Of a stretch of 64,000 nt of DNA, positions 15,530 through 24,848 are shown in pieces. Position 1 is the stretch's first letter, and every line of letters begins with the position of its first letter. The notes beneath the pieces are model-generated. The model saw only the letters and a list, made by a program, of their open reading frames with translations. It did not search any database and had not been told where the DNA came from. Location of the stretch: the NCBI GenBank assembly GCA_944383855.1, contig CALWRB010000037.1, forward strand, positions 1 to 64,000. Reading direction: 5' to 3'. Source of the DNA: an uncultured Lachnospiraceae bacterium (GTDB lineage Bacteria; Bacillota; Clostridia; Lachnospirales; Anaerotignaceae). Made by a program: the position numbers and the translations under genes.

Positions 15530-17440
15530 TTACTCTTTTTCTCCGTTTGCACCCGTTTCCCGTTGGAACTGCTCCGCCAACTCTGTCAGATACACCCATC
15601 TGTTCATTTTTTCTTCCAACTCTGTTTCCGCCTGCATTTTTTGCTCTGAGAGCGTTTCCAGACGGCTGTAATCTGTCGCGCAGGCTGTCATCTCCTGCTC
15701 CAACTGCGCGATCTTTTTTTCCAGTGCTTCCATTTCCGCGTCCAATCCGTCCAGTTCTCTTTGATCTTTATAAGACAGTTTGTTGCGTTTGGCAGGCTTT
15801 TCTTTCGGTGCATCTGCTTGTTTCGGCGCTTCTTTTCTTTCCTGCTGTGCCTCTTTTGCAGCATGGTAATCACTCCAGCCGCCCTCAAACTGTTTAATCT
15901 GACCGTCCGGCATAAACGCAAAAATCCGCTCTGTCACACGGTCTAAGAAATATCTGTCGTGCGACACCACCACGACCGCTCCCGAAAAACGGTCCAGATA
16001 ATCCTCTAAAATGCGCAATGTTTCAATATCCAAATCGTTTGTCGGTTCGTCCAAAAACAGCACATTCGGGGACTCCATCAATACTCTGCATAAATACAGT
16101 CTTCTCTTTTCGCCGCCGGAAAGCATAGAGATCGGTCCTCTTTGCATATCCATGGAAAACAAAAATTTTTCCAGCAACTGAGAAGCCGTGATCCTTCCGT
16201 CCTCTGTCCATACCTGTTCCGCCGCTTCCCGGATATAATCCAATACCGAAACAGATTCGTCCTCCCAGTGATTTTCCTGTGCAAAAACACCGATTCGTAC
16301 CGTTTCTCCATGCACCACTGTACCACTGTCCGGTTGGATCATGCCGCTAAGCAAACGCACCAATGTGCTTTTACCGCAACCGTTATCGCCTACAATACCG
16401 ATCCTGTCCCCTCGCAGTAAAATATAGCTGAATTCGCGGATATACATTTTTCCGTCATATCCTTTGGAAATATGCTCCGCTTCAATCGTTTTTTTACCCA
16501 ATCTTCCGGCCGTGGAAGAAAGCGCCACCTGTTTTTTCTCCTTTGGTGCCTGCTTTTGGCTGATTTGCTCAAATCGCTGCAATCTTGCTTTTTGCTTGGT
16601 ACTGCGCGCCTGCGCACCACGTCTGATCCATTTCAGTTCGGTACGCAAAAAGTTCTGACGTTTTCTTTCCTCCGCCATCTCCAATTCTTCCCGCTGCGCC
16701 TTCATTTCCAAAAAAGCGGAGTAATTGGCTTCGTAGCTGTATATATTACCGTGTTCCAATTCTAAAATGCGATTCGTAACACGATCCAGAAAATATCTGT
16801 CATGTGTTACCATAAAAATCGCCTTTGGATATTTCGCCAAATACTCCTCCAGCCATTCGATGGTATCGTTATCGATATGGTTAGTCGGTTCATCTAAAAA
16901 CAACAGATCCGCCGGGCTGAGCAGTACCGCTGCCAATGCCACACGCTTGCGCTGACCGCCGGAAAGGGTTTCTGTCAACGCAAAATACTCCTCTATCCCC
17001 AGTTTCGTCAATATAGTTTTGGCTTCACTTTCCAATGACCACGCCTGTGCACGTTCCATCTGCGGCGCAAGGTTTGCCATAGTATCCGCCGCCTGTCTGT
17101 CGTTCGGATTTTCCGCCAACTGCTTTTCCGCCAGAAAATACGCAGAAAGCAGTTTTCCCACCTCTCCATTCGCTTGAAAAATATAATCTAACACCGTTTC
17201 CTGTGAACGAAAAATCGGATTTTGCGGTAGATATGCCATGCGGATATCATTTCTTGTCACGATTTGACCGCTATCGGCTTCCTCCACACCCGCGGTAATT
17301 TTGAGCAACGTAGATTTTCCGGTTCCGTTGACGCCGATCAGCCCGATTTTATCGCCTTCCTGCACAGAAAATGAAATGTCATTTAATAATACGCGGTTTC
17401 CAAACGACTTTCTGATTTTTTCCGCTGTCAATAAATTCAT
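15530..17440 (-). CDS. ABC-F family ATPase (Uup/YdiF type)
   Basis: A soluble 636-residue protein with two ABC ATPase domains and no membrane segments. Domain 1 has Walker A GVNGTGKST, signature LSGGQRKR and LDEPTNHID. Domain 2 has GDNGCGKST, signature LSGGEKRR and LDEPTNDLD. The two are joined by a charged linker of about 80 residues. The last 100 residues are Lys/Glu-rich coiled coil, as in Uup and YdiF. ABC-F proteins act on the ribosome as translation factors, some protecting it from antibiotics; the C-terminal coiled coil favours the housekeeping Uup-like group. It lies downstream of deoC, which has a terminator. Confidence 0.93.
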   Translation of the reverse strand: MNLLTAEKIRKSFGNRVLLNDISFSVQEGDKIGLIGVNGTGKSTLLKITAGVEEADSGQIVTRNDIRMAYLPQNPIFRSQETVLDYIFQANGEVGKLLSAYFLAEKQLAENPNDRQAADTMANLAPQMERAQAWSLESEAKTILTKLGIEEYFALTETLSGGQRKRVALAAVLLSPADLLFLDEPTNHIDNDTIEWLEEYLAKYPKAIFMVTHDRYFLDRVTNRILELEHGNIYSYEANYSAFLEMKAQREELEMAEERKRQNFLRTELKWIRRGAQARSTKQKARLQRFEQISQKQAPKEKKQVALSSTAGRLGKKTIEAEHISKGYDGKMYIREFSYILLRGDRIGIVGDNGCGKSTLVRLLSGMIQPDSGTVVHGETVRIGVFAQENHWEDESVSVLDYIREAAEQVWTEDGRITASQLLEKFLFSMDMQRGPISMLSGGEKRRLYLCRVLMESPNVLFLDEPTNDLDIETLRILEDYLDRFSGAVVVVSHDRYFLDRVTERIFAFMPDGQIKQFEGGWSDYHAAKEAQQERKEAPKQADAPKEKPAKRNKLSYKDQRELDGLDAEMEALEKKIAQLEQEMTACATDYSRLETLSEQKMQAETELEEKMNRWVYLTELAEQFQRETGANGEKE

Positions 17441-17466
17441 ATTCTTCTCCTTTTTTCAGAAAAACA

Positions 17467-17489
17467 CCGCACAAAACATTTTCGTGCGG
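17467..17489 (-). terminator. Terminator after deoC
   Basis: A 6-bp GC stem (17467-17472 with 17484-17489), extendable through AAAA/TTTT pairs in the loop, followed by TGTTTTT on the minus strand; between deoC and the ABC-F gene. Confidence 0.65.
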
Positions 17490-17512
17490 AAACTTTCCCT
17501 CGGCATTGCCGA

Positions 17513-18172
17513 TCAGTTCTGTTTTTCTTGTAAATACTGTCCTGCCAATCCGCTGGAGCCGATTCGATCAGCCCCCAAAAGAATATACTTTTGCGCATCT
17601 TCAAATGTTCGAATACCGCCGGAAGCTTTGATTTTAGCGCCGTCCTCCACATGTTTTGCAAATAAAGCAATGTCTTGCTCTGTTGCGCCGCCGCCTGCAA
17701 ATCCTGTACTGGTTTTGATATAGTCCGCTTTGGAGCGCCCTACCAATTTACAAAGGTGCACCTTTTCTTCTTCCGTCAACAGGCAGGTTTCCACGATCAC
17801 CTTCAGAATTTTCCCCGCACAGGCTTCCTTGACCGCATTGATCTCATTCAGTATAGCTTCGTATCTGCCTGCCTTGACCCAACCGATATTGATCACCATA
17901 TCTATCTCGTCCGCGCCATGACTCACTGCTTCCTGCGCTTCAAAAACCTTGGTTTCTGTCGTATGGTAACCGTTCGGGAATCCGATCACCGTACAAACAG
18001 CAACCCTTCCCTGACAAAACTCGGCAGCTTTTTTTACAAATACGGGTGCTATGCAGACAGAAGCCGCATTCACAGCGATCGCTTCTTCGCAGACACGATG
18101 AACATCTTCCCATGTTGCTTCCTGTTTCAACAATGTATGGTCTACATGTCGTAAAATTTCTTCCTTTGTCAT
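17513..18172 (-). CDS. deoC: Deoxyribose-phosphate aldolase
   Basis: Cleaves 2-deoxyribose 5-phosphate to glyceraldehyde 3-phosphate and acetaldehyde in deoxynucleoside catabolism. At 219 residues it has normal length. The N-terminus DHTLLKQEAT binds substrate; the Schiff-base lysine is in YIKTSTGFAGGGAT; a second lysine lies in IKASGGIRT. AAGGAG stands 9 bases before the ATG. No deoR, deoB or pdp neighbour is present; a possible 36-residue frame and a sigma-A promoter precede it. Confidence 0.96.
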   Translation of the reverse strand: MTKEEILRHVDHTLLKQEATWEDVHRVCEEAIAVNAASVCIAPVFVKKAAEFCQGRVAVCTVIGFPNGYHTTETKVFEAQEAVSHGADEIDMVINIGWVKAGRYEAILNEINAVKEACAGKILKVIVETCLLTEEEKVHLCKLVGRSKADYIKTSTGFAGGGATEQDIALFAKHVEDGAKIKASGGIRTFEDAQKYILLGADRIGSSGLAGQYLQEKQN

Positions 18173-18200
18173 AAAGTTGTTCTCCTTCCAGATCTATGGC

Positions 18201-18311
18201 TTATTTTTGTTTTAGGAACTTTTTGATTTTTTTCGGTGTTATATCTTCGTTATATCGATCAAACAAAAATAAACCTCTTAAATCCATCATTTTTGATACA
18301 TACGGAACCAT
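18201..18311 (-). CDS. Possible 36-residue protein upstream of deoC
   Basis: An ATG frame of 36 codons begins about 30 bases downstream of a good sigma-A promoter and ends 29 bases before the deoC start. The product begins MVPYVSKMMDLRGLFLF and ends in a lysine-rich tail (TPKKIKKFLKQK), so it looks protein-like rather than random. The nearest Shine-Dalgarno candidate (AGAAGG) is 13 bases from the ATG, further than usual. It could be a leader peptide or a small protein; it could also be chance. The rest of 18173-18481 holds only the promoter and a terminator. Confidence 0.3.
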   Translation of the reverse strand: MVPYVSKMMDLRGLFLFDRYNEDITPKKIKKFLKQK

Positions 18312-18342
18312 TTTGGCAAATCAACCTTCTTGCCCTGTTGTC

Positions 18343-18371
18343 ATTGTATCATGTAATACGGCAAATCACAA
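18343..18371 (-). promoter_or_regulatory. Sigma-A promoter upstream of deoC
   Basis: Minus-strand TTGTGA (18366-18371), 17 bases, TACAAT (18343-18348). The transcript would carry a leader of about 165 bases before deoC, containing the possible 36-codon frame. Confidence 0.6.
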
Positions 18372-18412
18372 TTTTTTTGTGATATTCACTTTCCCGCTGC
18401 CCCCAAAAAGGA

Positions 18413-18442
18413 AAAAGCAGTATGTTAAAACATACTGCTTTT
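18413..18442 (-). terminator. Terminator after the glycoside-hydrolase-like gene
   Basis: A perfect 12-bp stem (18413-18424 with 18431-18442, loop of 6) followed by a T run on the minus strand, 40 bases after the stop codon. Confidence 0.8.
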
Positions 18443-18481
18443 GATAGATTCGTCCTATGACCGCCGTTTTTATTCGTTCTC

Positions 18482-20116
18482 TTATGACTGGTAGCCTTTT
18501 GTCGTATCGATCTGTACCGTCTGTGTATCTTCATTCCAATAGATCGAAATATTTAACAGCCTGCCCAAATCCTGCAACTTAAAATAAGTCCTGTCGTGAA
18601 TGGTAAACGCAGCAGCGCTTTGCGCACTGCCATTAAGTCGGATCTTCGCACGGGAAGTGGTTGCTGTAGCGTTTTGTGTTGCATCATTTTGCAGTTCAGA
18701 CCCATCAGGCAGATAGGTCGCTCCCGTTGTAATATCCATCGCAAATGCGTCATCGTCCCAACTTAACGCAAATTCTTTCTGCGTTCCTTTCAAAGCCATC
18801 GCAATATCACGCAATTTAAAGTAGTTCCTTCCGTCGATATTATAAATTCCACAAACCACAGCCGTACCGTTTACCGTCACTTTATGAGTGGAAACCACAG
18901 CCTGTTTTGTTTCGATCACGGCAGGTGTTTCTTCTTCCGGCACGGTAGGCGTTGTCTGCTCGTTAGAATCATTTTGTGTGGTATCCGAGGTTACACCCTG
19001 CGCATGGTAATAGGTACGAATGGCATCTGCCGCACCCTGTCTATTCTGCGTCAAATCCGCCATACGGTAAAAAATACTGCCGTCTGTACCGCAAAGCGCA
19101 TTCACTGTCAGCTGTGTTGCGATTTGTGCGGCAACCACATCTTTATAGACCGCATGACCGATATATAACTTAACATTCATTCCTTTTACCTGTTCTTTCC
19201 ACCATTTGACCAGTGTAGTATAATCTGCGGCGGAATTACCTGTTTCCCAATAAATCTGCGGCGCGATATAATCTACTGTACCACTTTCTATCCATGCCAG
19301 CGCATCTGCACATACGGCGTAATATCCTTCCGCCCCGGTTGTCTGGGATCCGTTCGGGTCGGACTTACTGTTTTTCCATATTCCCATTGGGCTGACACCA
19401 AAGGAAACGGAAGCGTCTGTGCTCTTTACGGTCTGATAGACCAACGCGATCATTTCATTGACTTCTTCCCGCTTTTGGTCTGCTTGTTCCGTACTATCTC
19501 CCATTGCAGCAGAATAACCGGAAGGATAGAAATAATCGTCAAACTGAATGCCGTCCACATCATAATTTGCAACAATTTCTTTCACGGTGTCCGCAATATG
19601 CTGTTTTACTTCATCGTTGGCAGGATCATAAAACAACGCATTGTTGTAGCTCAGCACCCAATCCGGATTTTCTTTTGCAGGATGCCCGTCCGCCAGAACA
19701 GACAAGTCGGTCCCTGATGTCGTTACGCGATACGGATTGAGCCATGCATAAAACTCCATGCCTCTTTTATGCGTTTCTTCAATCATAAATTCCAGTGGGT
19801 CATATCCGGGATCTACCCCTTGCGTACCTGTCAAAACAGCGCTCCATGGATTGATCTTTGACTCATACAGTGCATCAGCACAAGGACGCACCTGTACAAT
19901 CATGGTGTTAAGCCCCATCTCCTGCGCCTGATCCAACAGCGTGATATATTCTTCTTTCTGTGCGGCAGGATCATTTTTCGTTTTCGGAAAATCCAGTCCG
20001 TATACGGTTGCCACCCAAACGCCTCGCATCTGCTGCTGTGCCGCAAATGCCGAAAGCGGAAAAACTGCTGTCAGCAGCAATATCGCAGCCAAAAAAATAC
20101 AAATTTTCTTCTTCAT
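18482..20116 (-). CDS. Secreted glycoside-hydrolase-like family 10 (GHL10/YngK type) protein
   Basis: A 544-residue exported protein. Residues 1-25 form a signal peptide (MKKK start, hydrophobic core, AFA-A cleavage site). Residues about 28-370 match the GHL10/DUF187 barrel: MRGVWVATV at the start, GLNTMIVQVRP, EFYAWLNPYR, and DGIQFDDYFYP with acidic residues at the expected catalytic position. A Thr/Glu/Pro-rich linker (about 375-405) leads to a C-terminal region resembling the copper-amine-oxidase-N/stalk domain (GIYNIDGRNYFKLRDIAMAL, repeated in weaker form as DRTYFKLQDLGRLLN). Members are linked to cell-wall or polysaccharide processing, with few activities proven. Own promoter and terminator. 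Confidence 0.87.
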   Translation of the reverse strand: MKKKICIFLAAILLLTAVFPLSAFAAQQQMRGVWVATVYGLDFPKTKNDPAAQKEEYITLLDQAQEMGLNTMIVQVRPCADALYESKINPWSAVLTGTQGVDPGYDPLEFMIEETHKRGMEFYAWLNPYRVTTSGTDLSVLADGHPAKENPDWVLSYNNALFYDPANDEVKQHIADTVKEIVANYDVDGIQFDDYFYPSGYSAAMGDSTEQADQKREEVNEMIALVYQTVKSTDASVSFGVSPMGIWKNSKSDPNGSQTTGAEGYYAVCADALAWIESGTVDYIAPQIYWETGNSAADYTTLVKWWKEQVKGMNVKLYIGHAVYKDVVAAQIATQLTVNALCGTDGSIFYRMADLTQNRQGAADAIRTYYHAQGVTSDTTQNDSNEQTTPTVPEEETPAVIETKQAVVSTHKVTVNGTAVVCGIYNIDGRNYFKLRDIAMALKGTQKEFALSWDDDAFAMDITTGATYLPDGSELQNDATQNATATTSRAKIRLNGSAQSAAAFTIHDRTYFKLQDLGRLLNISIYWNEDTQTVQIDTTKGYQS

Positions 20117-20237
20117 ATGTTTTGTCCCTTCTTCCTTTTTTCTTCTGTCACAAAAAACAAGACGCTTTTATTTGCATCTGTCCTCCGCGCTATACCCAAC
20201 GCGCAGTAAGGCATGGTACAAAAGAATAATTTGTTAC

Positions 20238-20246
20238 ATTATATCA
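20238..20246 (-). promoter_or_regulatory. Extended -10 promoter of the GHL10 gene
   Basis: Minus-strand TGATATAAT (TATAAT at 20238-20243 with TGn extension), about 120 bases before the start codon. The -35 region is poor. Confidence 0.4.
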
Positions 20247-20312
20247 TATGCAGGCTTTGTTTTCTTTTACATTTCTATTAAACTTTCGAAACAATATAAA
20301 CTGGTTTTTTTC

Positions 20313-20341
20313 TTGCATTTTTTTTAATGGTATATTACTAT
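20313..20341 (+). promoter_or_regulatory. Promoter of the aroE-aroK fusion gene
   Basis: TTGCAT (20313-20318), 17 bases, TACTAT (20336-20341). The expected start of transcription leaves a leader of under 20 bases before the ribosome site of the gene. Confidence 0.5.
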
Positions 20342-20365
20342 GGGTAAAGAAATGAGGTGCTTAAA

Positions 20366-21616
20366 ATGAGATATGGCTTAATTGGTGAAAAACTGGGGCA
20401 CAGTTTTTCTAAAATCATTCATGAACAACTGGCAGATTACACTTATGAACTGATTCCTTTAGAAAAAACAGCGGTAGACGACTTTCTTTCCCGTAAAGAA
20501 TTTCGTGCCATTAACGTCACCATTCCTTATAAGGAAACTGTACTTCCCTATCTGGATGAAATTGAGGAAAACGCAGCAAAAATCGGTGCCATTAACACGA
20601 TCGTCAATGACAACGGGCACCTGAAAGGCTATAACACCGATTATCTGGGATTTCAATATATGCTGCGCTGCCATAACATCGATGTCAGCGGGAAAAAAGT
20701 TCTGATCCTCGGACACGGCGGCGCTTCCAAAGCGATTCAGGCGGCGGTCGCCGCAATGGGTGCATCTGAAATCTATTTTGTATACTATAAATCAAATCCG
20801 GAAACGATCTCTTATGAAACTGCACAGTCAGAGCACGCTGATGCCGCTGTGATCATCAATGCGACACCGGTCGGTATGTTTCCCGCAGCTGATGTCACTC
20901 CCATTGATTTGGCGCCGTTTACGAAACTGGAAGCCGTTGTCGATGCAATTTATAACCCGCTTCGCCCCCGTTTGATCGTGGAAGCACAGCAAAAAGGCAT
21001 CACAGCGGTCGGCGGATTGGAAATGTTGGTAGCACAGGCAAAATTTGCCGTGGAGATTTTTCTGGATACGACTTTATCTGATGAAAAAATAAACGAAATC
21101 CATCAAAATCTTATGATAGAGCGGTCTAATCTGGTGCTGGTCGGTATGTCCGGCAGCGGAAAAACCACCATTGGAAAAGCAGTTGCCAAACTGCTGCATA
21201 AAACATTCGTCGATACAGACGAAGAAATTCTTTCGCGTATCCAAATGCCGATTTCTGATTATTTTGCGCAATACGGAGAAAAAGCGTTCCGCGATCTGGA
21301 AGCAGAGATCATTTCCTCTCTTTCCGTGCAAAACGGTCTGGTCATTGCGACCGGCGGCGGCGCTGTCTTGCGCGAGGAAAATATCCGTCGGCTGAAACAA
21401 AACGGGCGCATTCTTTGGCTCAAGCGCGATATATCTTCTTTGGAAACAGGCAACGGCAGACCCTTGGCGCCTGATGCGCAGGCAGCCGCAAAATTATACG
21501 AAACCCGCCTTCCGATTTACCAAAAGACCGCTGAAACCGTCGTGGAAAATGATGCCTCTGTCGATGAAATCGCAGAAAAAGCAGCTGCTGCCTTCACAAA
21601 ACTGTTGAGATCCTAA
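20366..21616 (+). CDS. aroE-aroK: Shikimate dehydrogenase-shikimate kinase fusion
   Basis: One 416-residue chain carries two consecutive steps of the shikimate pathway. Residues 1-250 are AroE: NVTIPYKE with the catalytic lysine, NTDYLGF with the catalytic Asp, the NADP-loop GHGGASKA and NATPVGM. Residues 255-416 are AroK: Walker A GMSGSGKTT, DTDEEI for Mg2+/shikimate, FRDLE, ATGGGAV, and the NGRPLAP lid. All key residues of both enzymes are present, so both activities are likely. ATG at 20366 is chosen because GAGGTG lies 6 bases upstream. It is alone on the plus strand, not with other aro genes. Confidence 0.94.
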   Translation: MRYGLIGEKLGHSFSKIIHEQLADYTYELIPLEKTAVDDFLSRKEFRAINVTIPYKETVLPYLDEIEENAAKIGAINTIVNDNGHLKGYNTDYLGFQYMLRCHNIDVSGKKVLILGHGGASKAIQAAVAAMGASEIYFVYYKSNPETISYETAQSEHADAAVIINATPVGMFPAADVTPIDLAPFTKLEAVVDAIYNPLRPRLIVEAQQKGITAVGGLEMLVAQAKFAVEIFLDTTLSDEKINEIHQNLMIERSNLVLVGMSGSGKTTIGKAVAKLLHKTFVDTDEEILSRIQMPISDYFAQYGEKAFRDLEAEIISSLSVQNGLVIATGGGAVLREENIRRLKQNGRILWLKRDISSLETGNGRPLAPDAQAAAKLYETRLPIYQKTAETVVENDASVDEIAEKAAAAFTKLLRS

Positions 21617-21682
21617 ATTTTTGAAAAACAAAGTTTCTGATAAGCGGCAGTTTAATGTTTTCTCGAAAAACCTTGCACAAAT

Positions 21683-21728
21683 AAAACAGCGAGTGACAGA
21701 TTCTCTTTCTGCCTACCCGCTGTTTTTT
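21683..21728. terminator. Shared terminator between aroE-aroK and recN
   Basis: A 9-bp outer stem (21683-21691 with 21718-21726) with a long loop that can pair partly, T-rich on the plus strand and AT-rich on the minus strand, between convergent genes. Confidence 0.6.
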
Positions 21729-21743
21729 TCGTATGATTCCGAA

Positions 21744-23471
21744 TCAAATTTCGGTTTGTCTTTCGTTTTTGTTTCGCTGTATCTGTTTTTGCTTTTGTGC
21801 GGAAAGCAGCAATTCCTTCGCCGCCGCCATCGTAGTGTCCGTAATGCAGGAGCCGCCAATCAGCCTTGCCACTTCTTGACAAGCGTCTTTTTCTTCCAGA
21901 GGGGTCACAGTAGTTACGGTACTTTCTCCGTCCGTTTCTTTGCTGATCAAATAGTGGTGATCTGCCATAGCCGCGATCTGCGGCAGGTGGGTAATGCAGA
22001 GGATCTGCTTATTTTGGCTGATCAAAGCCATTTTTTCCGCCACTTTCTGCGCTGTTCTTCCGCTGACGCCACTGTCTATCTCATCAAAAATGAAGGTTTC
22101 TGTTTCGTCCGCATCTGCAAGCACTGTTTTTAATGCTAGCATCACACGCGACATTTCTCCCCCCGAAGCAATTTTTGCCAAAGGCTTCAGGTCCTCTCCC
22201 GCATTGGCACTGATCAAAAATTCCACTTTGTCCCTGCCATTGGGTCCAAACGACGCTTTCTGCTCGATTTGGATACAAAACCGTGCCGTTTTCATTTCCA
22301 TATCTTTCAAGTGCGTTTCGATCTGTGTTTCGATTTGTTTCGCACGTTCCCCGCGTAAAGCAGACATCTTTGCACCGATCTGTTCCAGCTTTGCATATGC
22401 TTTTTCTTTTTCTTCGCTCAACTTTGCGATATAAGAGGAACTGTCGGACAGCGTTTCGATCTCTTTTACGATCTTCTCATATTTTTCCAGGATCCCTTCC
22501 ACATCTGCATGGTATTTGCGTTTCAAACGATACAGAAGCTGTAGACGTTCCTCGGTTTCCTCCAAAGAAGCTTCGTCGATTTCCAATCCGTCCGCATACT
22601 GTCGAAATGCCCTTGCCGTATCTTCTAATATGGTGACCGCTTCCCCCATACTTTTCGCATATGATGAGGCGCTTTCGTCGATCTGCGCAACTTCTTCCAT
22701 TGCTTTTTGCGCATCGCTTAACATGTCATACGCAGATGGAATAGCCTGCATACCGTCATACATCAGAGCCAGACTTTTTTCCGCCAAACGCATCAATTTT
22801 TCCCCATTCGCCAAGCGTTTTTTTCGCTCCAGAAGCATTTCTTCTTCCTGCGGCTGCAGTGCCGCCTGTTCAATTTCATTGCGCTGAAAAGAAAGCAGAT
22901 CCATTCTCTGCTGAATGCTATCCTCTTGGGAAAGCAATGTTTCCAACTCTGCTTTTGCCGCGCGGTAGGACTCATATGCTTCCGTATATTCTTTTTGCAT
23001 TTCTTCCAATTCACCTGCGCAAAAACGATCCAGTAGCATAATATGTTTGGAAGGGTTCAGCAAGGACTGATGCTCATGCTGTCCGTGGATATCCACCAAA
23101 AAAGCGGCTGCTTCCCGCAGCATGCCGGTCGTAACCATTGTCCCGTTCATGCGGCATACGGTTTTCCCGGCATCGTTTAAAGTACGACTCAGCAGCAAGC
23201 TGCCGTCGTCTTCCGCTTCTACCCCAGCTTCTTCCAAAAATAAACGAAGTGATTCGCCATCTGCACGAAACGCCGCTTCCACAGAAACCATCTTCGCGTC
23301 CTTGCGAATAAAATCCTTTCCGGTACGTCCACCAAGAACAAAACTTAAGGAATCGATCAGCATAGATTTCCCTGCTCCGGTTTCACCGGTCAAAATATGC
23401 AGTCCTTCCCCAAATTCCACTTCACAAGAGGCGATCAATGCCGCATTTTTGATATGCAGTCGTTCTAACAC
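21744..23471 (-). CDS. recN: DNA repair protein RecN
   Basis: SMC-like ATPase that acts at double-strand breaks. The 575-residue chain has an N-terminal ATPase half with Walker A TGETGAGKS, a long coiled-coil middle of about 250 residues, and a C-terminal half with the signature ASGGEMSRVMLALK and Walker B ETFIFDEIDSGVSG. The GTG at 23469-23471 (giving MLERLHIKNAALI) is preferred, since RecN proteins normally begin there and GAGGGG lies 9 bases upstream; a GTG at 23480 is too close to that site. It is the last gene of the nusB-recN cluster; spoIVB and spo0A, which often follow recN in clostridia, are absent here. Confidence 0.95.
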   Translation of the reverse strand: MLERLHIKNAALIASCEVEFGEGLHILTGETGAGKSMLIDSLSFVLGGRTGKDFIRKDAKMVSVEAAFRADGESLRLFLEEAGVEAEDDGSLLLSRTLNDAGKTVCRMNGTMVTTGMLREAAAFLVDIHGQHEHQSLLNPSKHIMLLDRFCAGELEEMQKEYTEAYESYRAAKAELETLLSQEDSIQQRMDLLSFQRNEIEQAALQPQEEEMLLERKKRLANGEKLMRLAEKSLALMYDGMQAIPSAYDMLSDAQKAMEEVAQIDESASSYAKSMGEAVTILEDTARAFRQYADGLEIDEASLEETEERLQLLYRLKRKYHADVEGILEKYEKIVKEIETLSDSSSYIAKLSEEKEKAYAKLEQIGAKMSALRGERAKQIETQIETHLKDMEMKTARFCIQIEQKASFGPNGRDKVEFLISANAGEDLKPLAKIASGGEMSRVMLALKTVLADADETETFIFDEIDSGVSGRTAQKVAEKMALISQNKQILCITHLPQIAAMADHHYLISKETDGESTVTTVTPLEEKDACQEVARLIGGSCITDTTMAAAKELLLSAQKQKQIQRNKNERQTEI

Positions 23472-23491
23472 TGCCGACACCCCCTCACTGC

Positions 23492-23950
23492 TTACGCATT
23501 ATTATAGATAATCCGATACAGCCGTTCGATGATCGCCGCTGCCTGGTTATGTGTACGTACTACACAAAAAACTGTATCATCTCCCGCAATTGTGCCAAGG
23601 ATTTCTGTATTTTGCATATTATCCAACGCAACGCCGACTGCCATGCCCATACCTTCCAGAGTTTTAATCACAATAATATTCTGCGCAAAGTCTATCTTGA
23701 CCACAGCTTCTTTAAACACGCGAGTCAATCGTTCCGTGATCTCTGTATCGGTGCCGGAAATAGCGGAATATTTCTGTCTGCCTTTTTCCGTTGCGATTTT
23801 GGTCAGCTTCATTTCCCGGATATCGCGGGAAACAGTAGCCTGTGTGACCATAAACCCTTCCTCTCTTAACTTTTGTGCAAGCTCGTCCTGCGTTTCGATG
23901 TCATAGTTTTCTATCAGTTCCAATATTTTTGCGTGTCTGGCAATTTTCAT
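23492..23950 (-). CDS. argR: Arginine repressor ArgR
   Basis: Arginine-responsive hexameric regulator of arginine genes. The 152-residue protein has a winged helix N-terminal domain (QDELAQKLREEGFMVTQATVSRDI) and a C-terminal oligomerisation domain with the arginine-binding GTIAGDDTVFCVVR. Its place between nadK and recN is the usual Firmicute arrangement. No arginine genes are in the window. Confidence 0.95.
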   Translation of the reverse strand: MKIARHAKILELIENYDIETQDELAQKLREEGFMVTQATVSRDIREMKLTKIATEKGRQKYSAISGTDTEITERLTRVFKEAVVKIDFAQNIIVIKTLEGMGMAVGVALDNMQNTEILGTIAGDDTVFCVVRTHNQAAAIIERLYRIIYNNA

Positions 23951-23967
23951 CGGTACCCTACCTCCTT

Positions 23968-24819
23968 TTATCTGGCCAGTTTTTGCCGCAGCACGTCATA
24001 GAAACTCTGGTGTGCCGTTTTGATGATCGTTGTATCATATTCCGATCGTTTGACCTGGATCACATGCTTGCCTTTCATATCCCAAGCTTCCTGCCCGTCG
24101 GCAGTCACAGTATAAATCGTATCTTCCCTGGGATTTGCCTCTACCGTCACTACATCGTCCGCAGAAACCACGATCGGTCTGCTGGTCAGTGTGTGAGCGG
24201 ATATCGGCGTTACCGCAATGATCTGCGCATCAGACTTGATCACCGGTCCGCCGGCAGACAGGTTGTACGCTGTCGAACCGGTCGGAGTACAGATAATGAT
24301 ACCATCTGCACGCAAGGTATCCACATATTCATTATTGATGAACAGGTTAAACTCCAAAATTTTATATAAAGACCCTCTGGTAATGCAAATATCATTCAAC
24401 GCAAGGATTCCTGTTTCTCTGCCTTGGTCCTGTGTGATTGCCGTTTCTAACATCATACGTTTTTCGAGGATATAATTCCCCGCCAACACACGGTCAATGG
24501 CTCTTTCTGCATAATTTTTTTCTTCCGCAGTCAAAAAGCCCAGATTTCCAAGATTGATTCCCAGAATCGGTGTATGGTATTTCGCGGCTTTTCTGGCTGC
24601 TCCCAACAAAGTACCATCACCACCCAGAGAAATCAAGAAATCTGATGCGGCGATCATCTCTGTTTCCGAAACCGCCTGCGAAGACAAACCGGCATTGTTT
24701 GCCACCTGTTCCGGCAGCAGCACTTTACAGCCGCGCGAAAGCAAATGCGCAGTCAATCGCTTTGTTACCGAAAAATCCTTATCCTTTTCCATATTCGGAA
24801 GAATACCGACCTGTCTCAT
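23968..24819 (-). CDS. nadK: NAD kinase
   Basis: Phosphorylates NAD to NADP. The 283-residue protein has the GGDGT catalytic motif (ISLGGDGTLLGAAR), the ALNDI motif and the glycine-rich TPTGSTAYNLSAGG loop. It lies 17 bases upstream of argR and 29 bases after tlyA in a conserved gene run. Confidence 0.96.
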   Translation of the reverse strand: MRQVGILPNMEKDKDFSVTKRLTAHLLSRGCKVLLPEQVANNAGLSSQAVSETEMIAASDFLISLGGDGTLLGAARKAAKYHTPILGINLGNLGFLTAEEKNYAERAIDRVLAGNYILEKRMMLETAITQDQGRETGILALNDICITRGSLYKILEFNLFINNEYVDTLRADGIIICTPTGSTAYNLSAGGPVIKSDAQIIAVTPISAHTLTSRPIVVSADDVVTVEANPREDTIYTVTADGQEAWDMKGKHVIQVKRSEYDTTIIKTAHQSFYDVLRQKLAR

Positions 24820-24848
24820 ATGTATGCCACCCTTTTTCCAAATTCATT

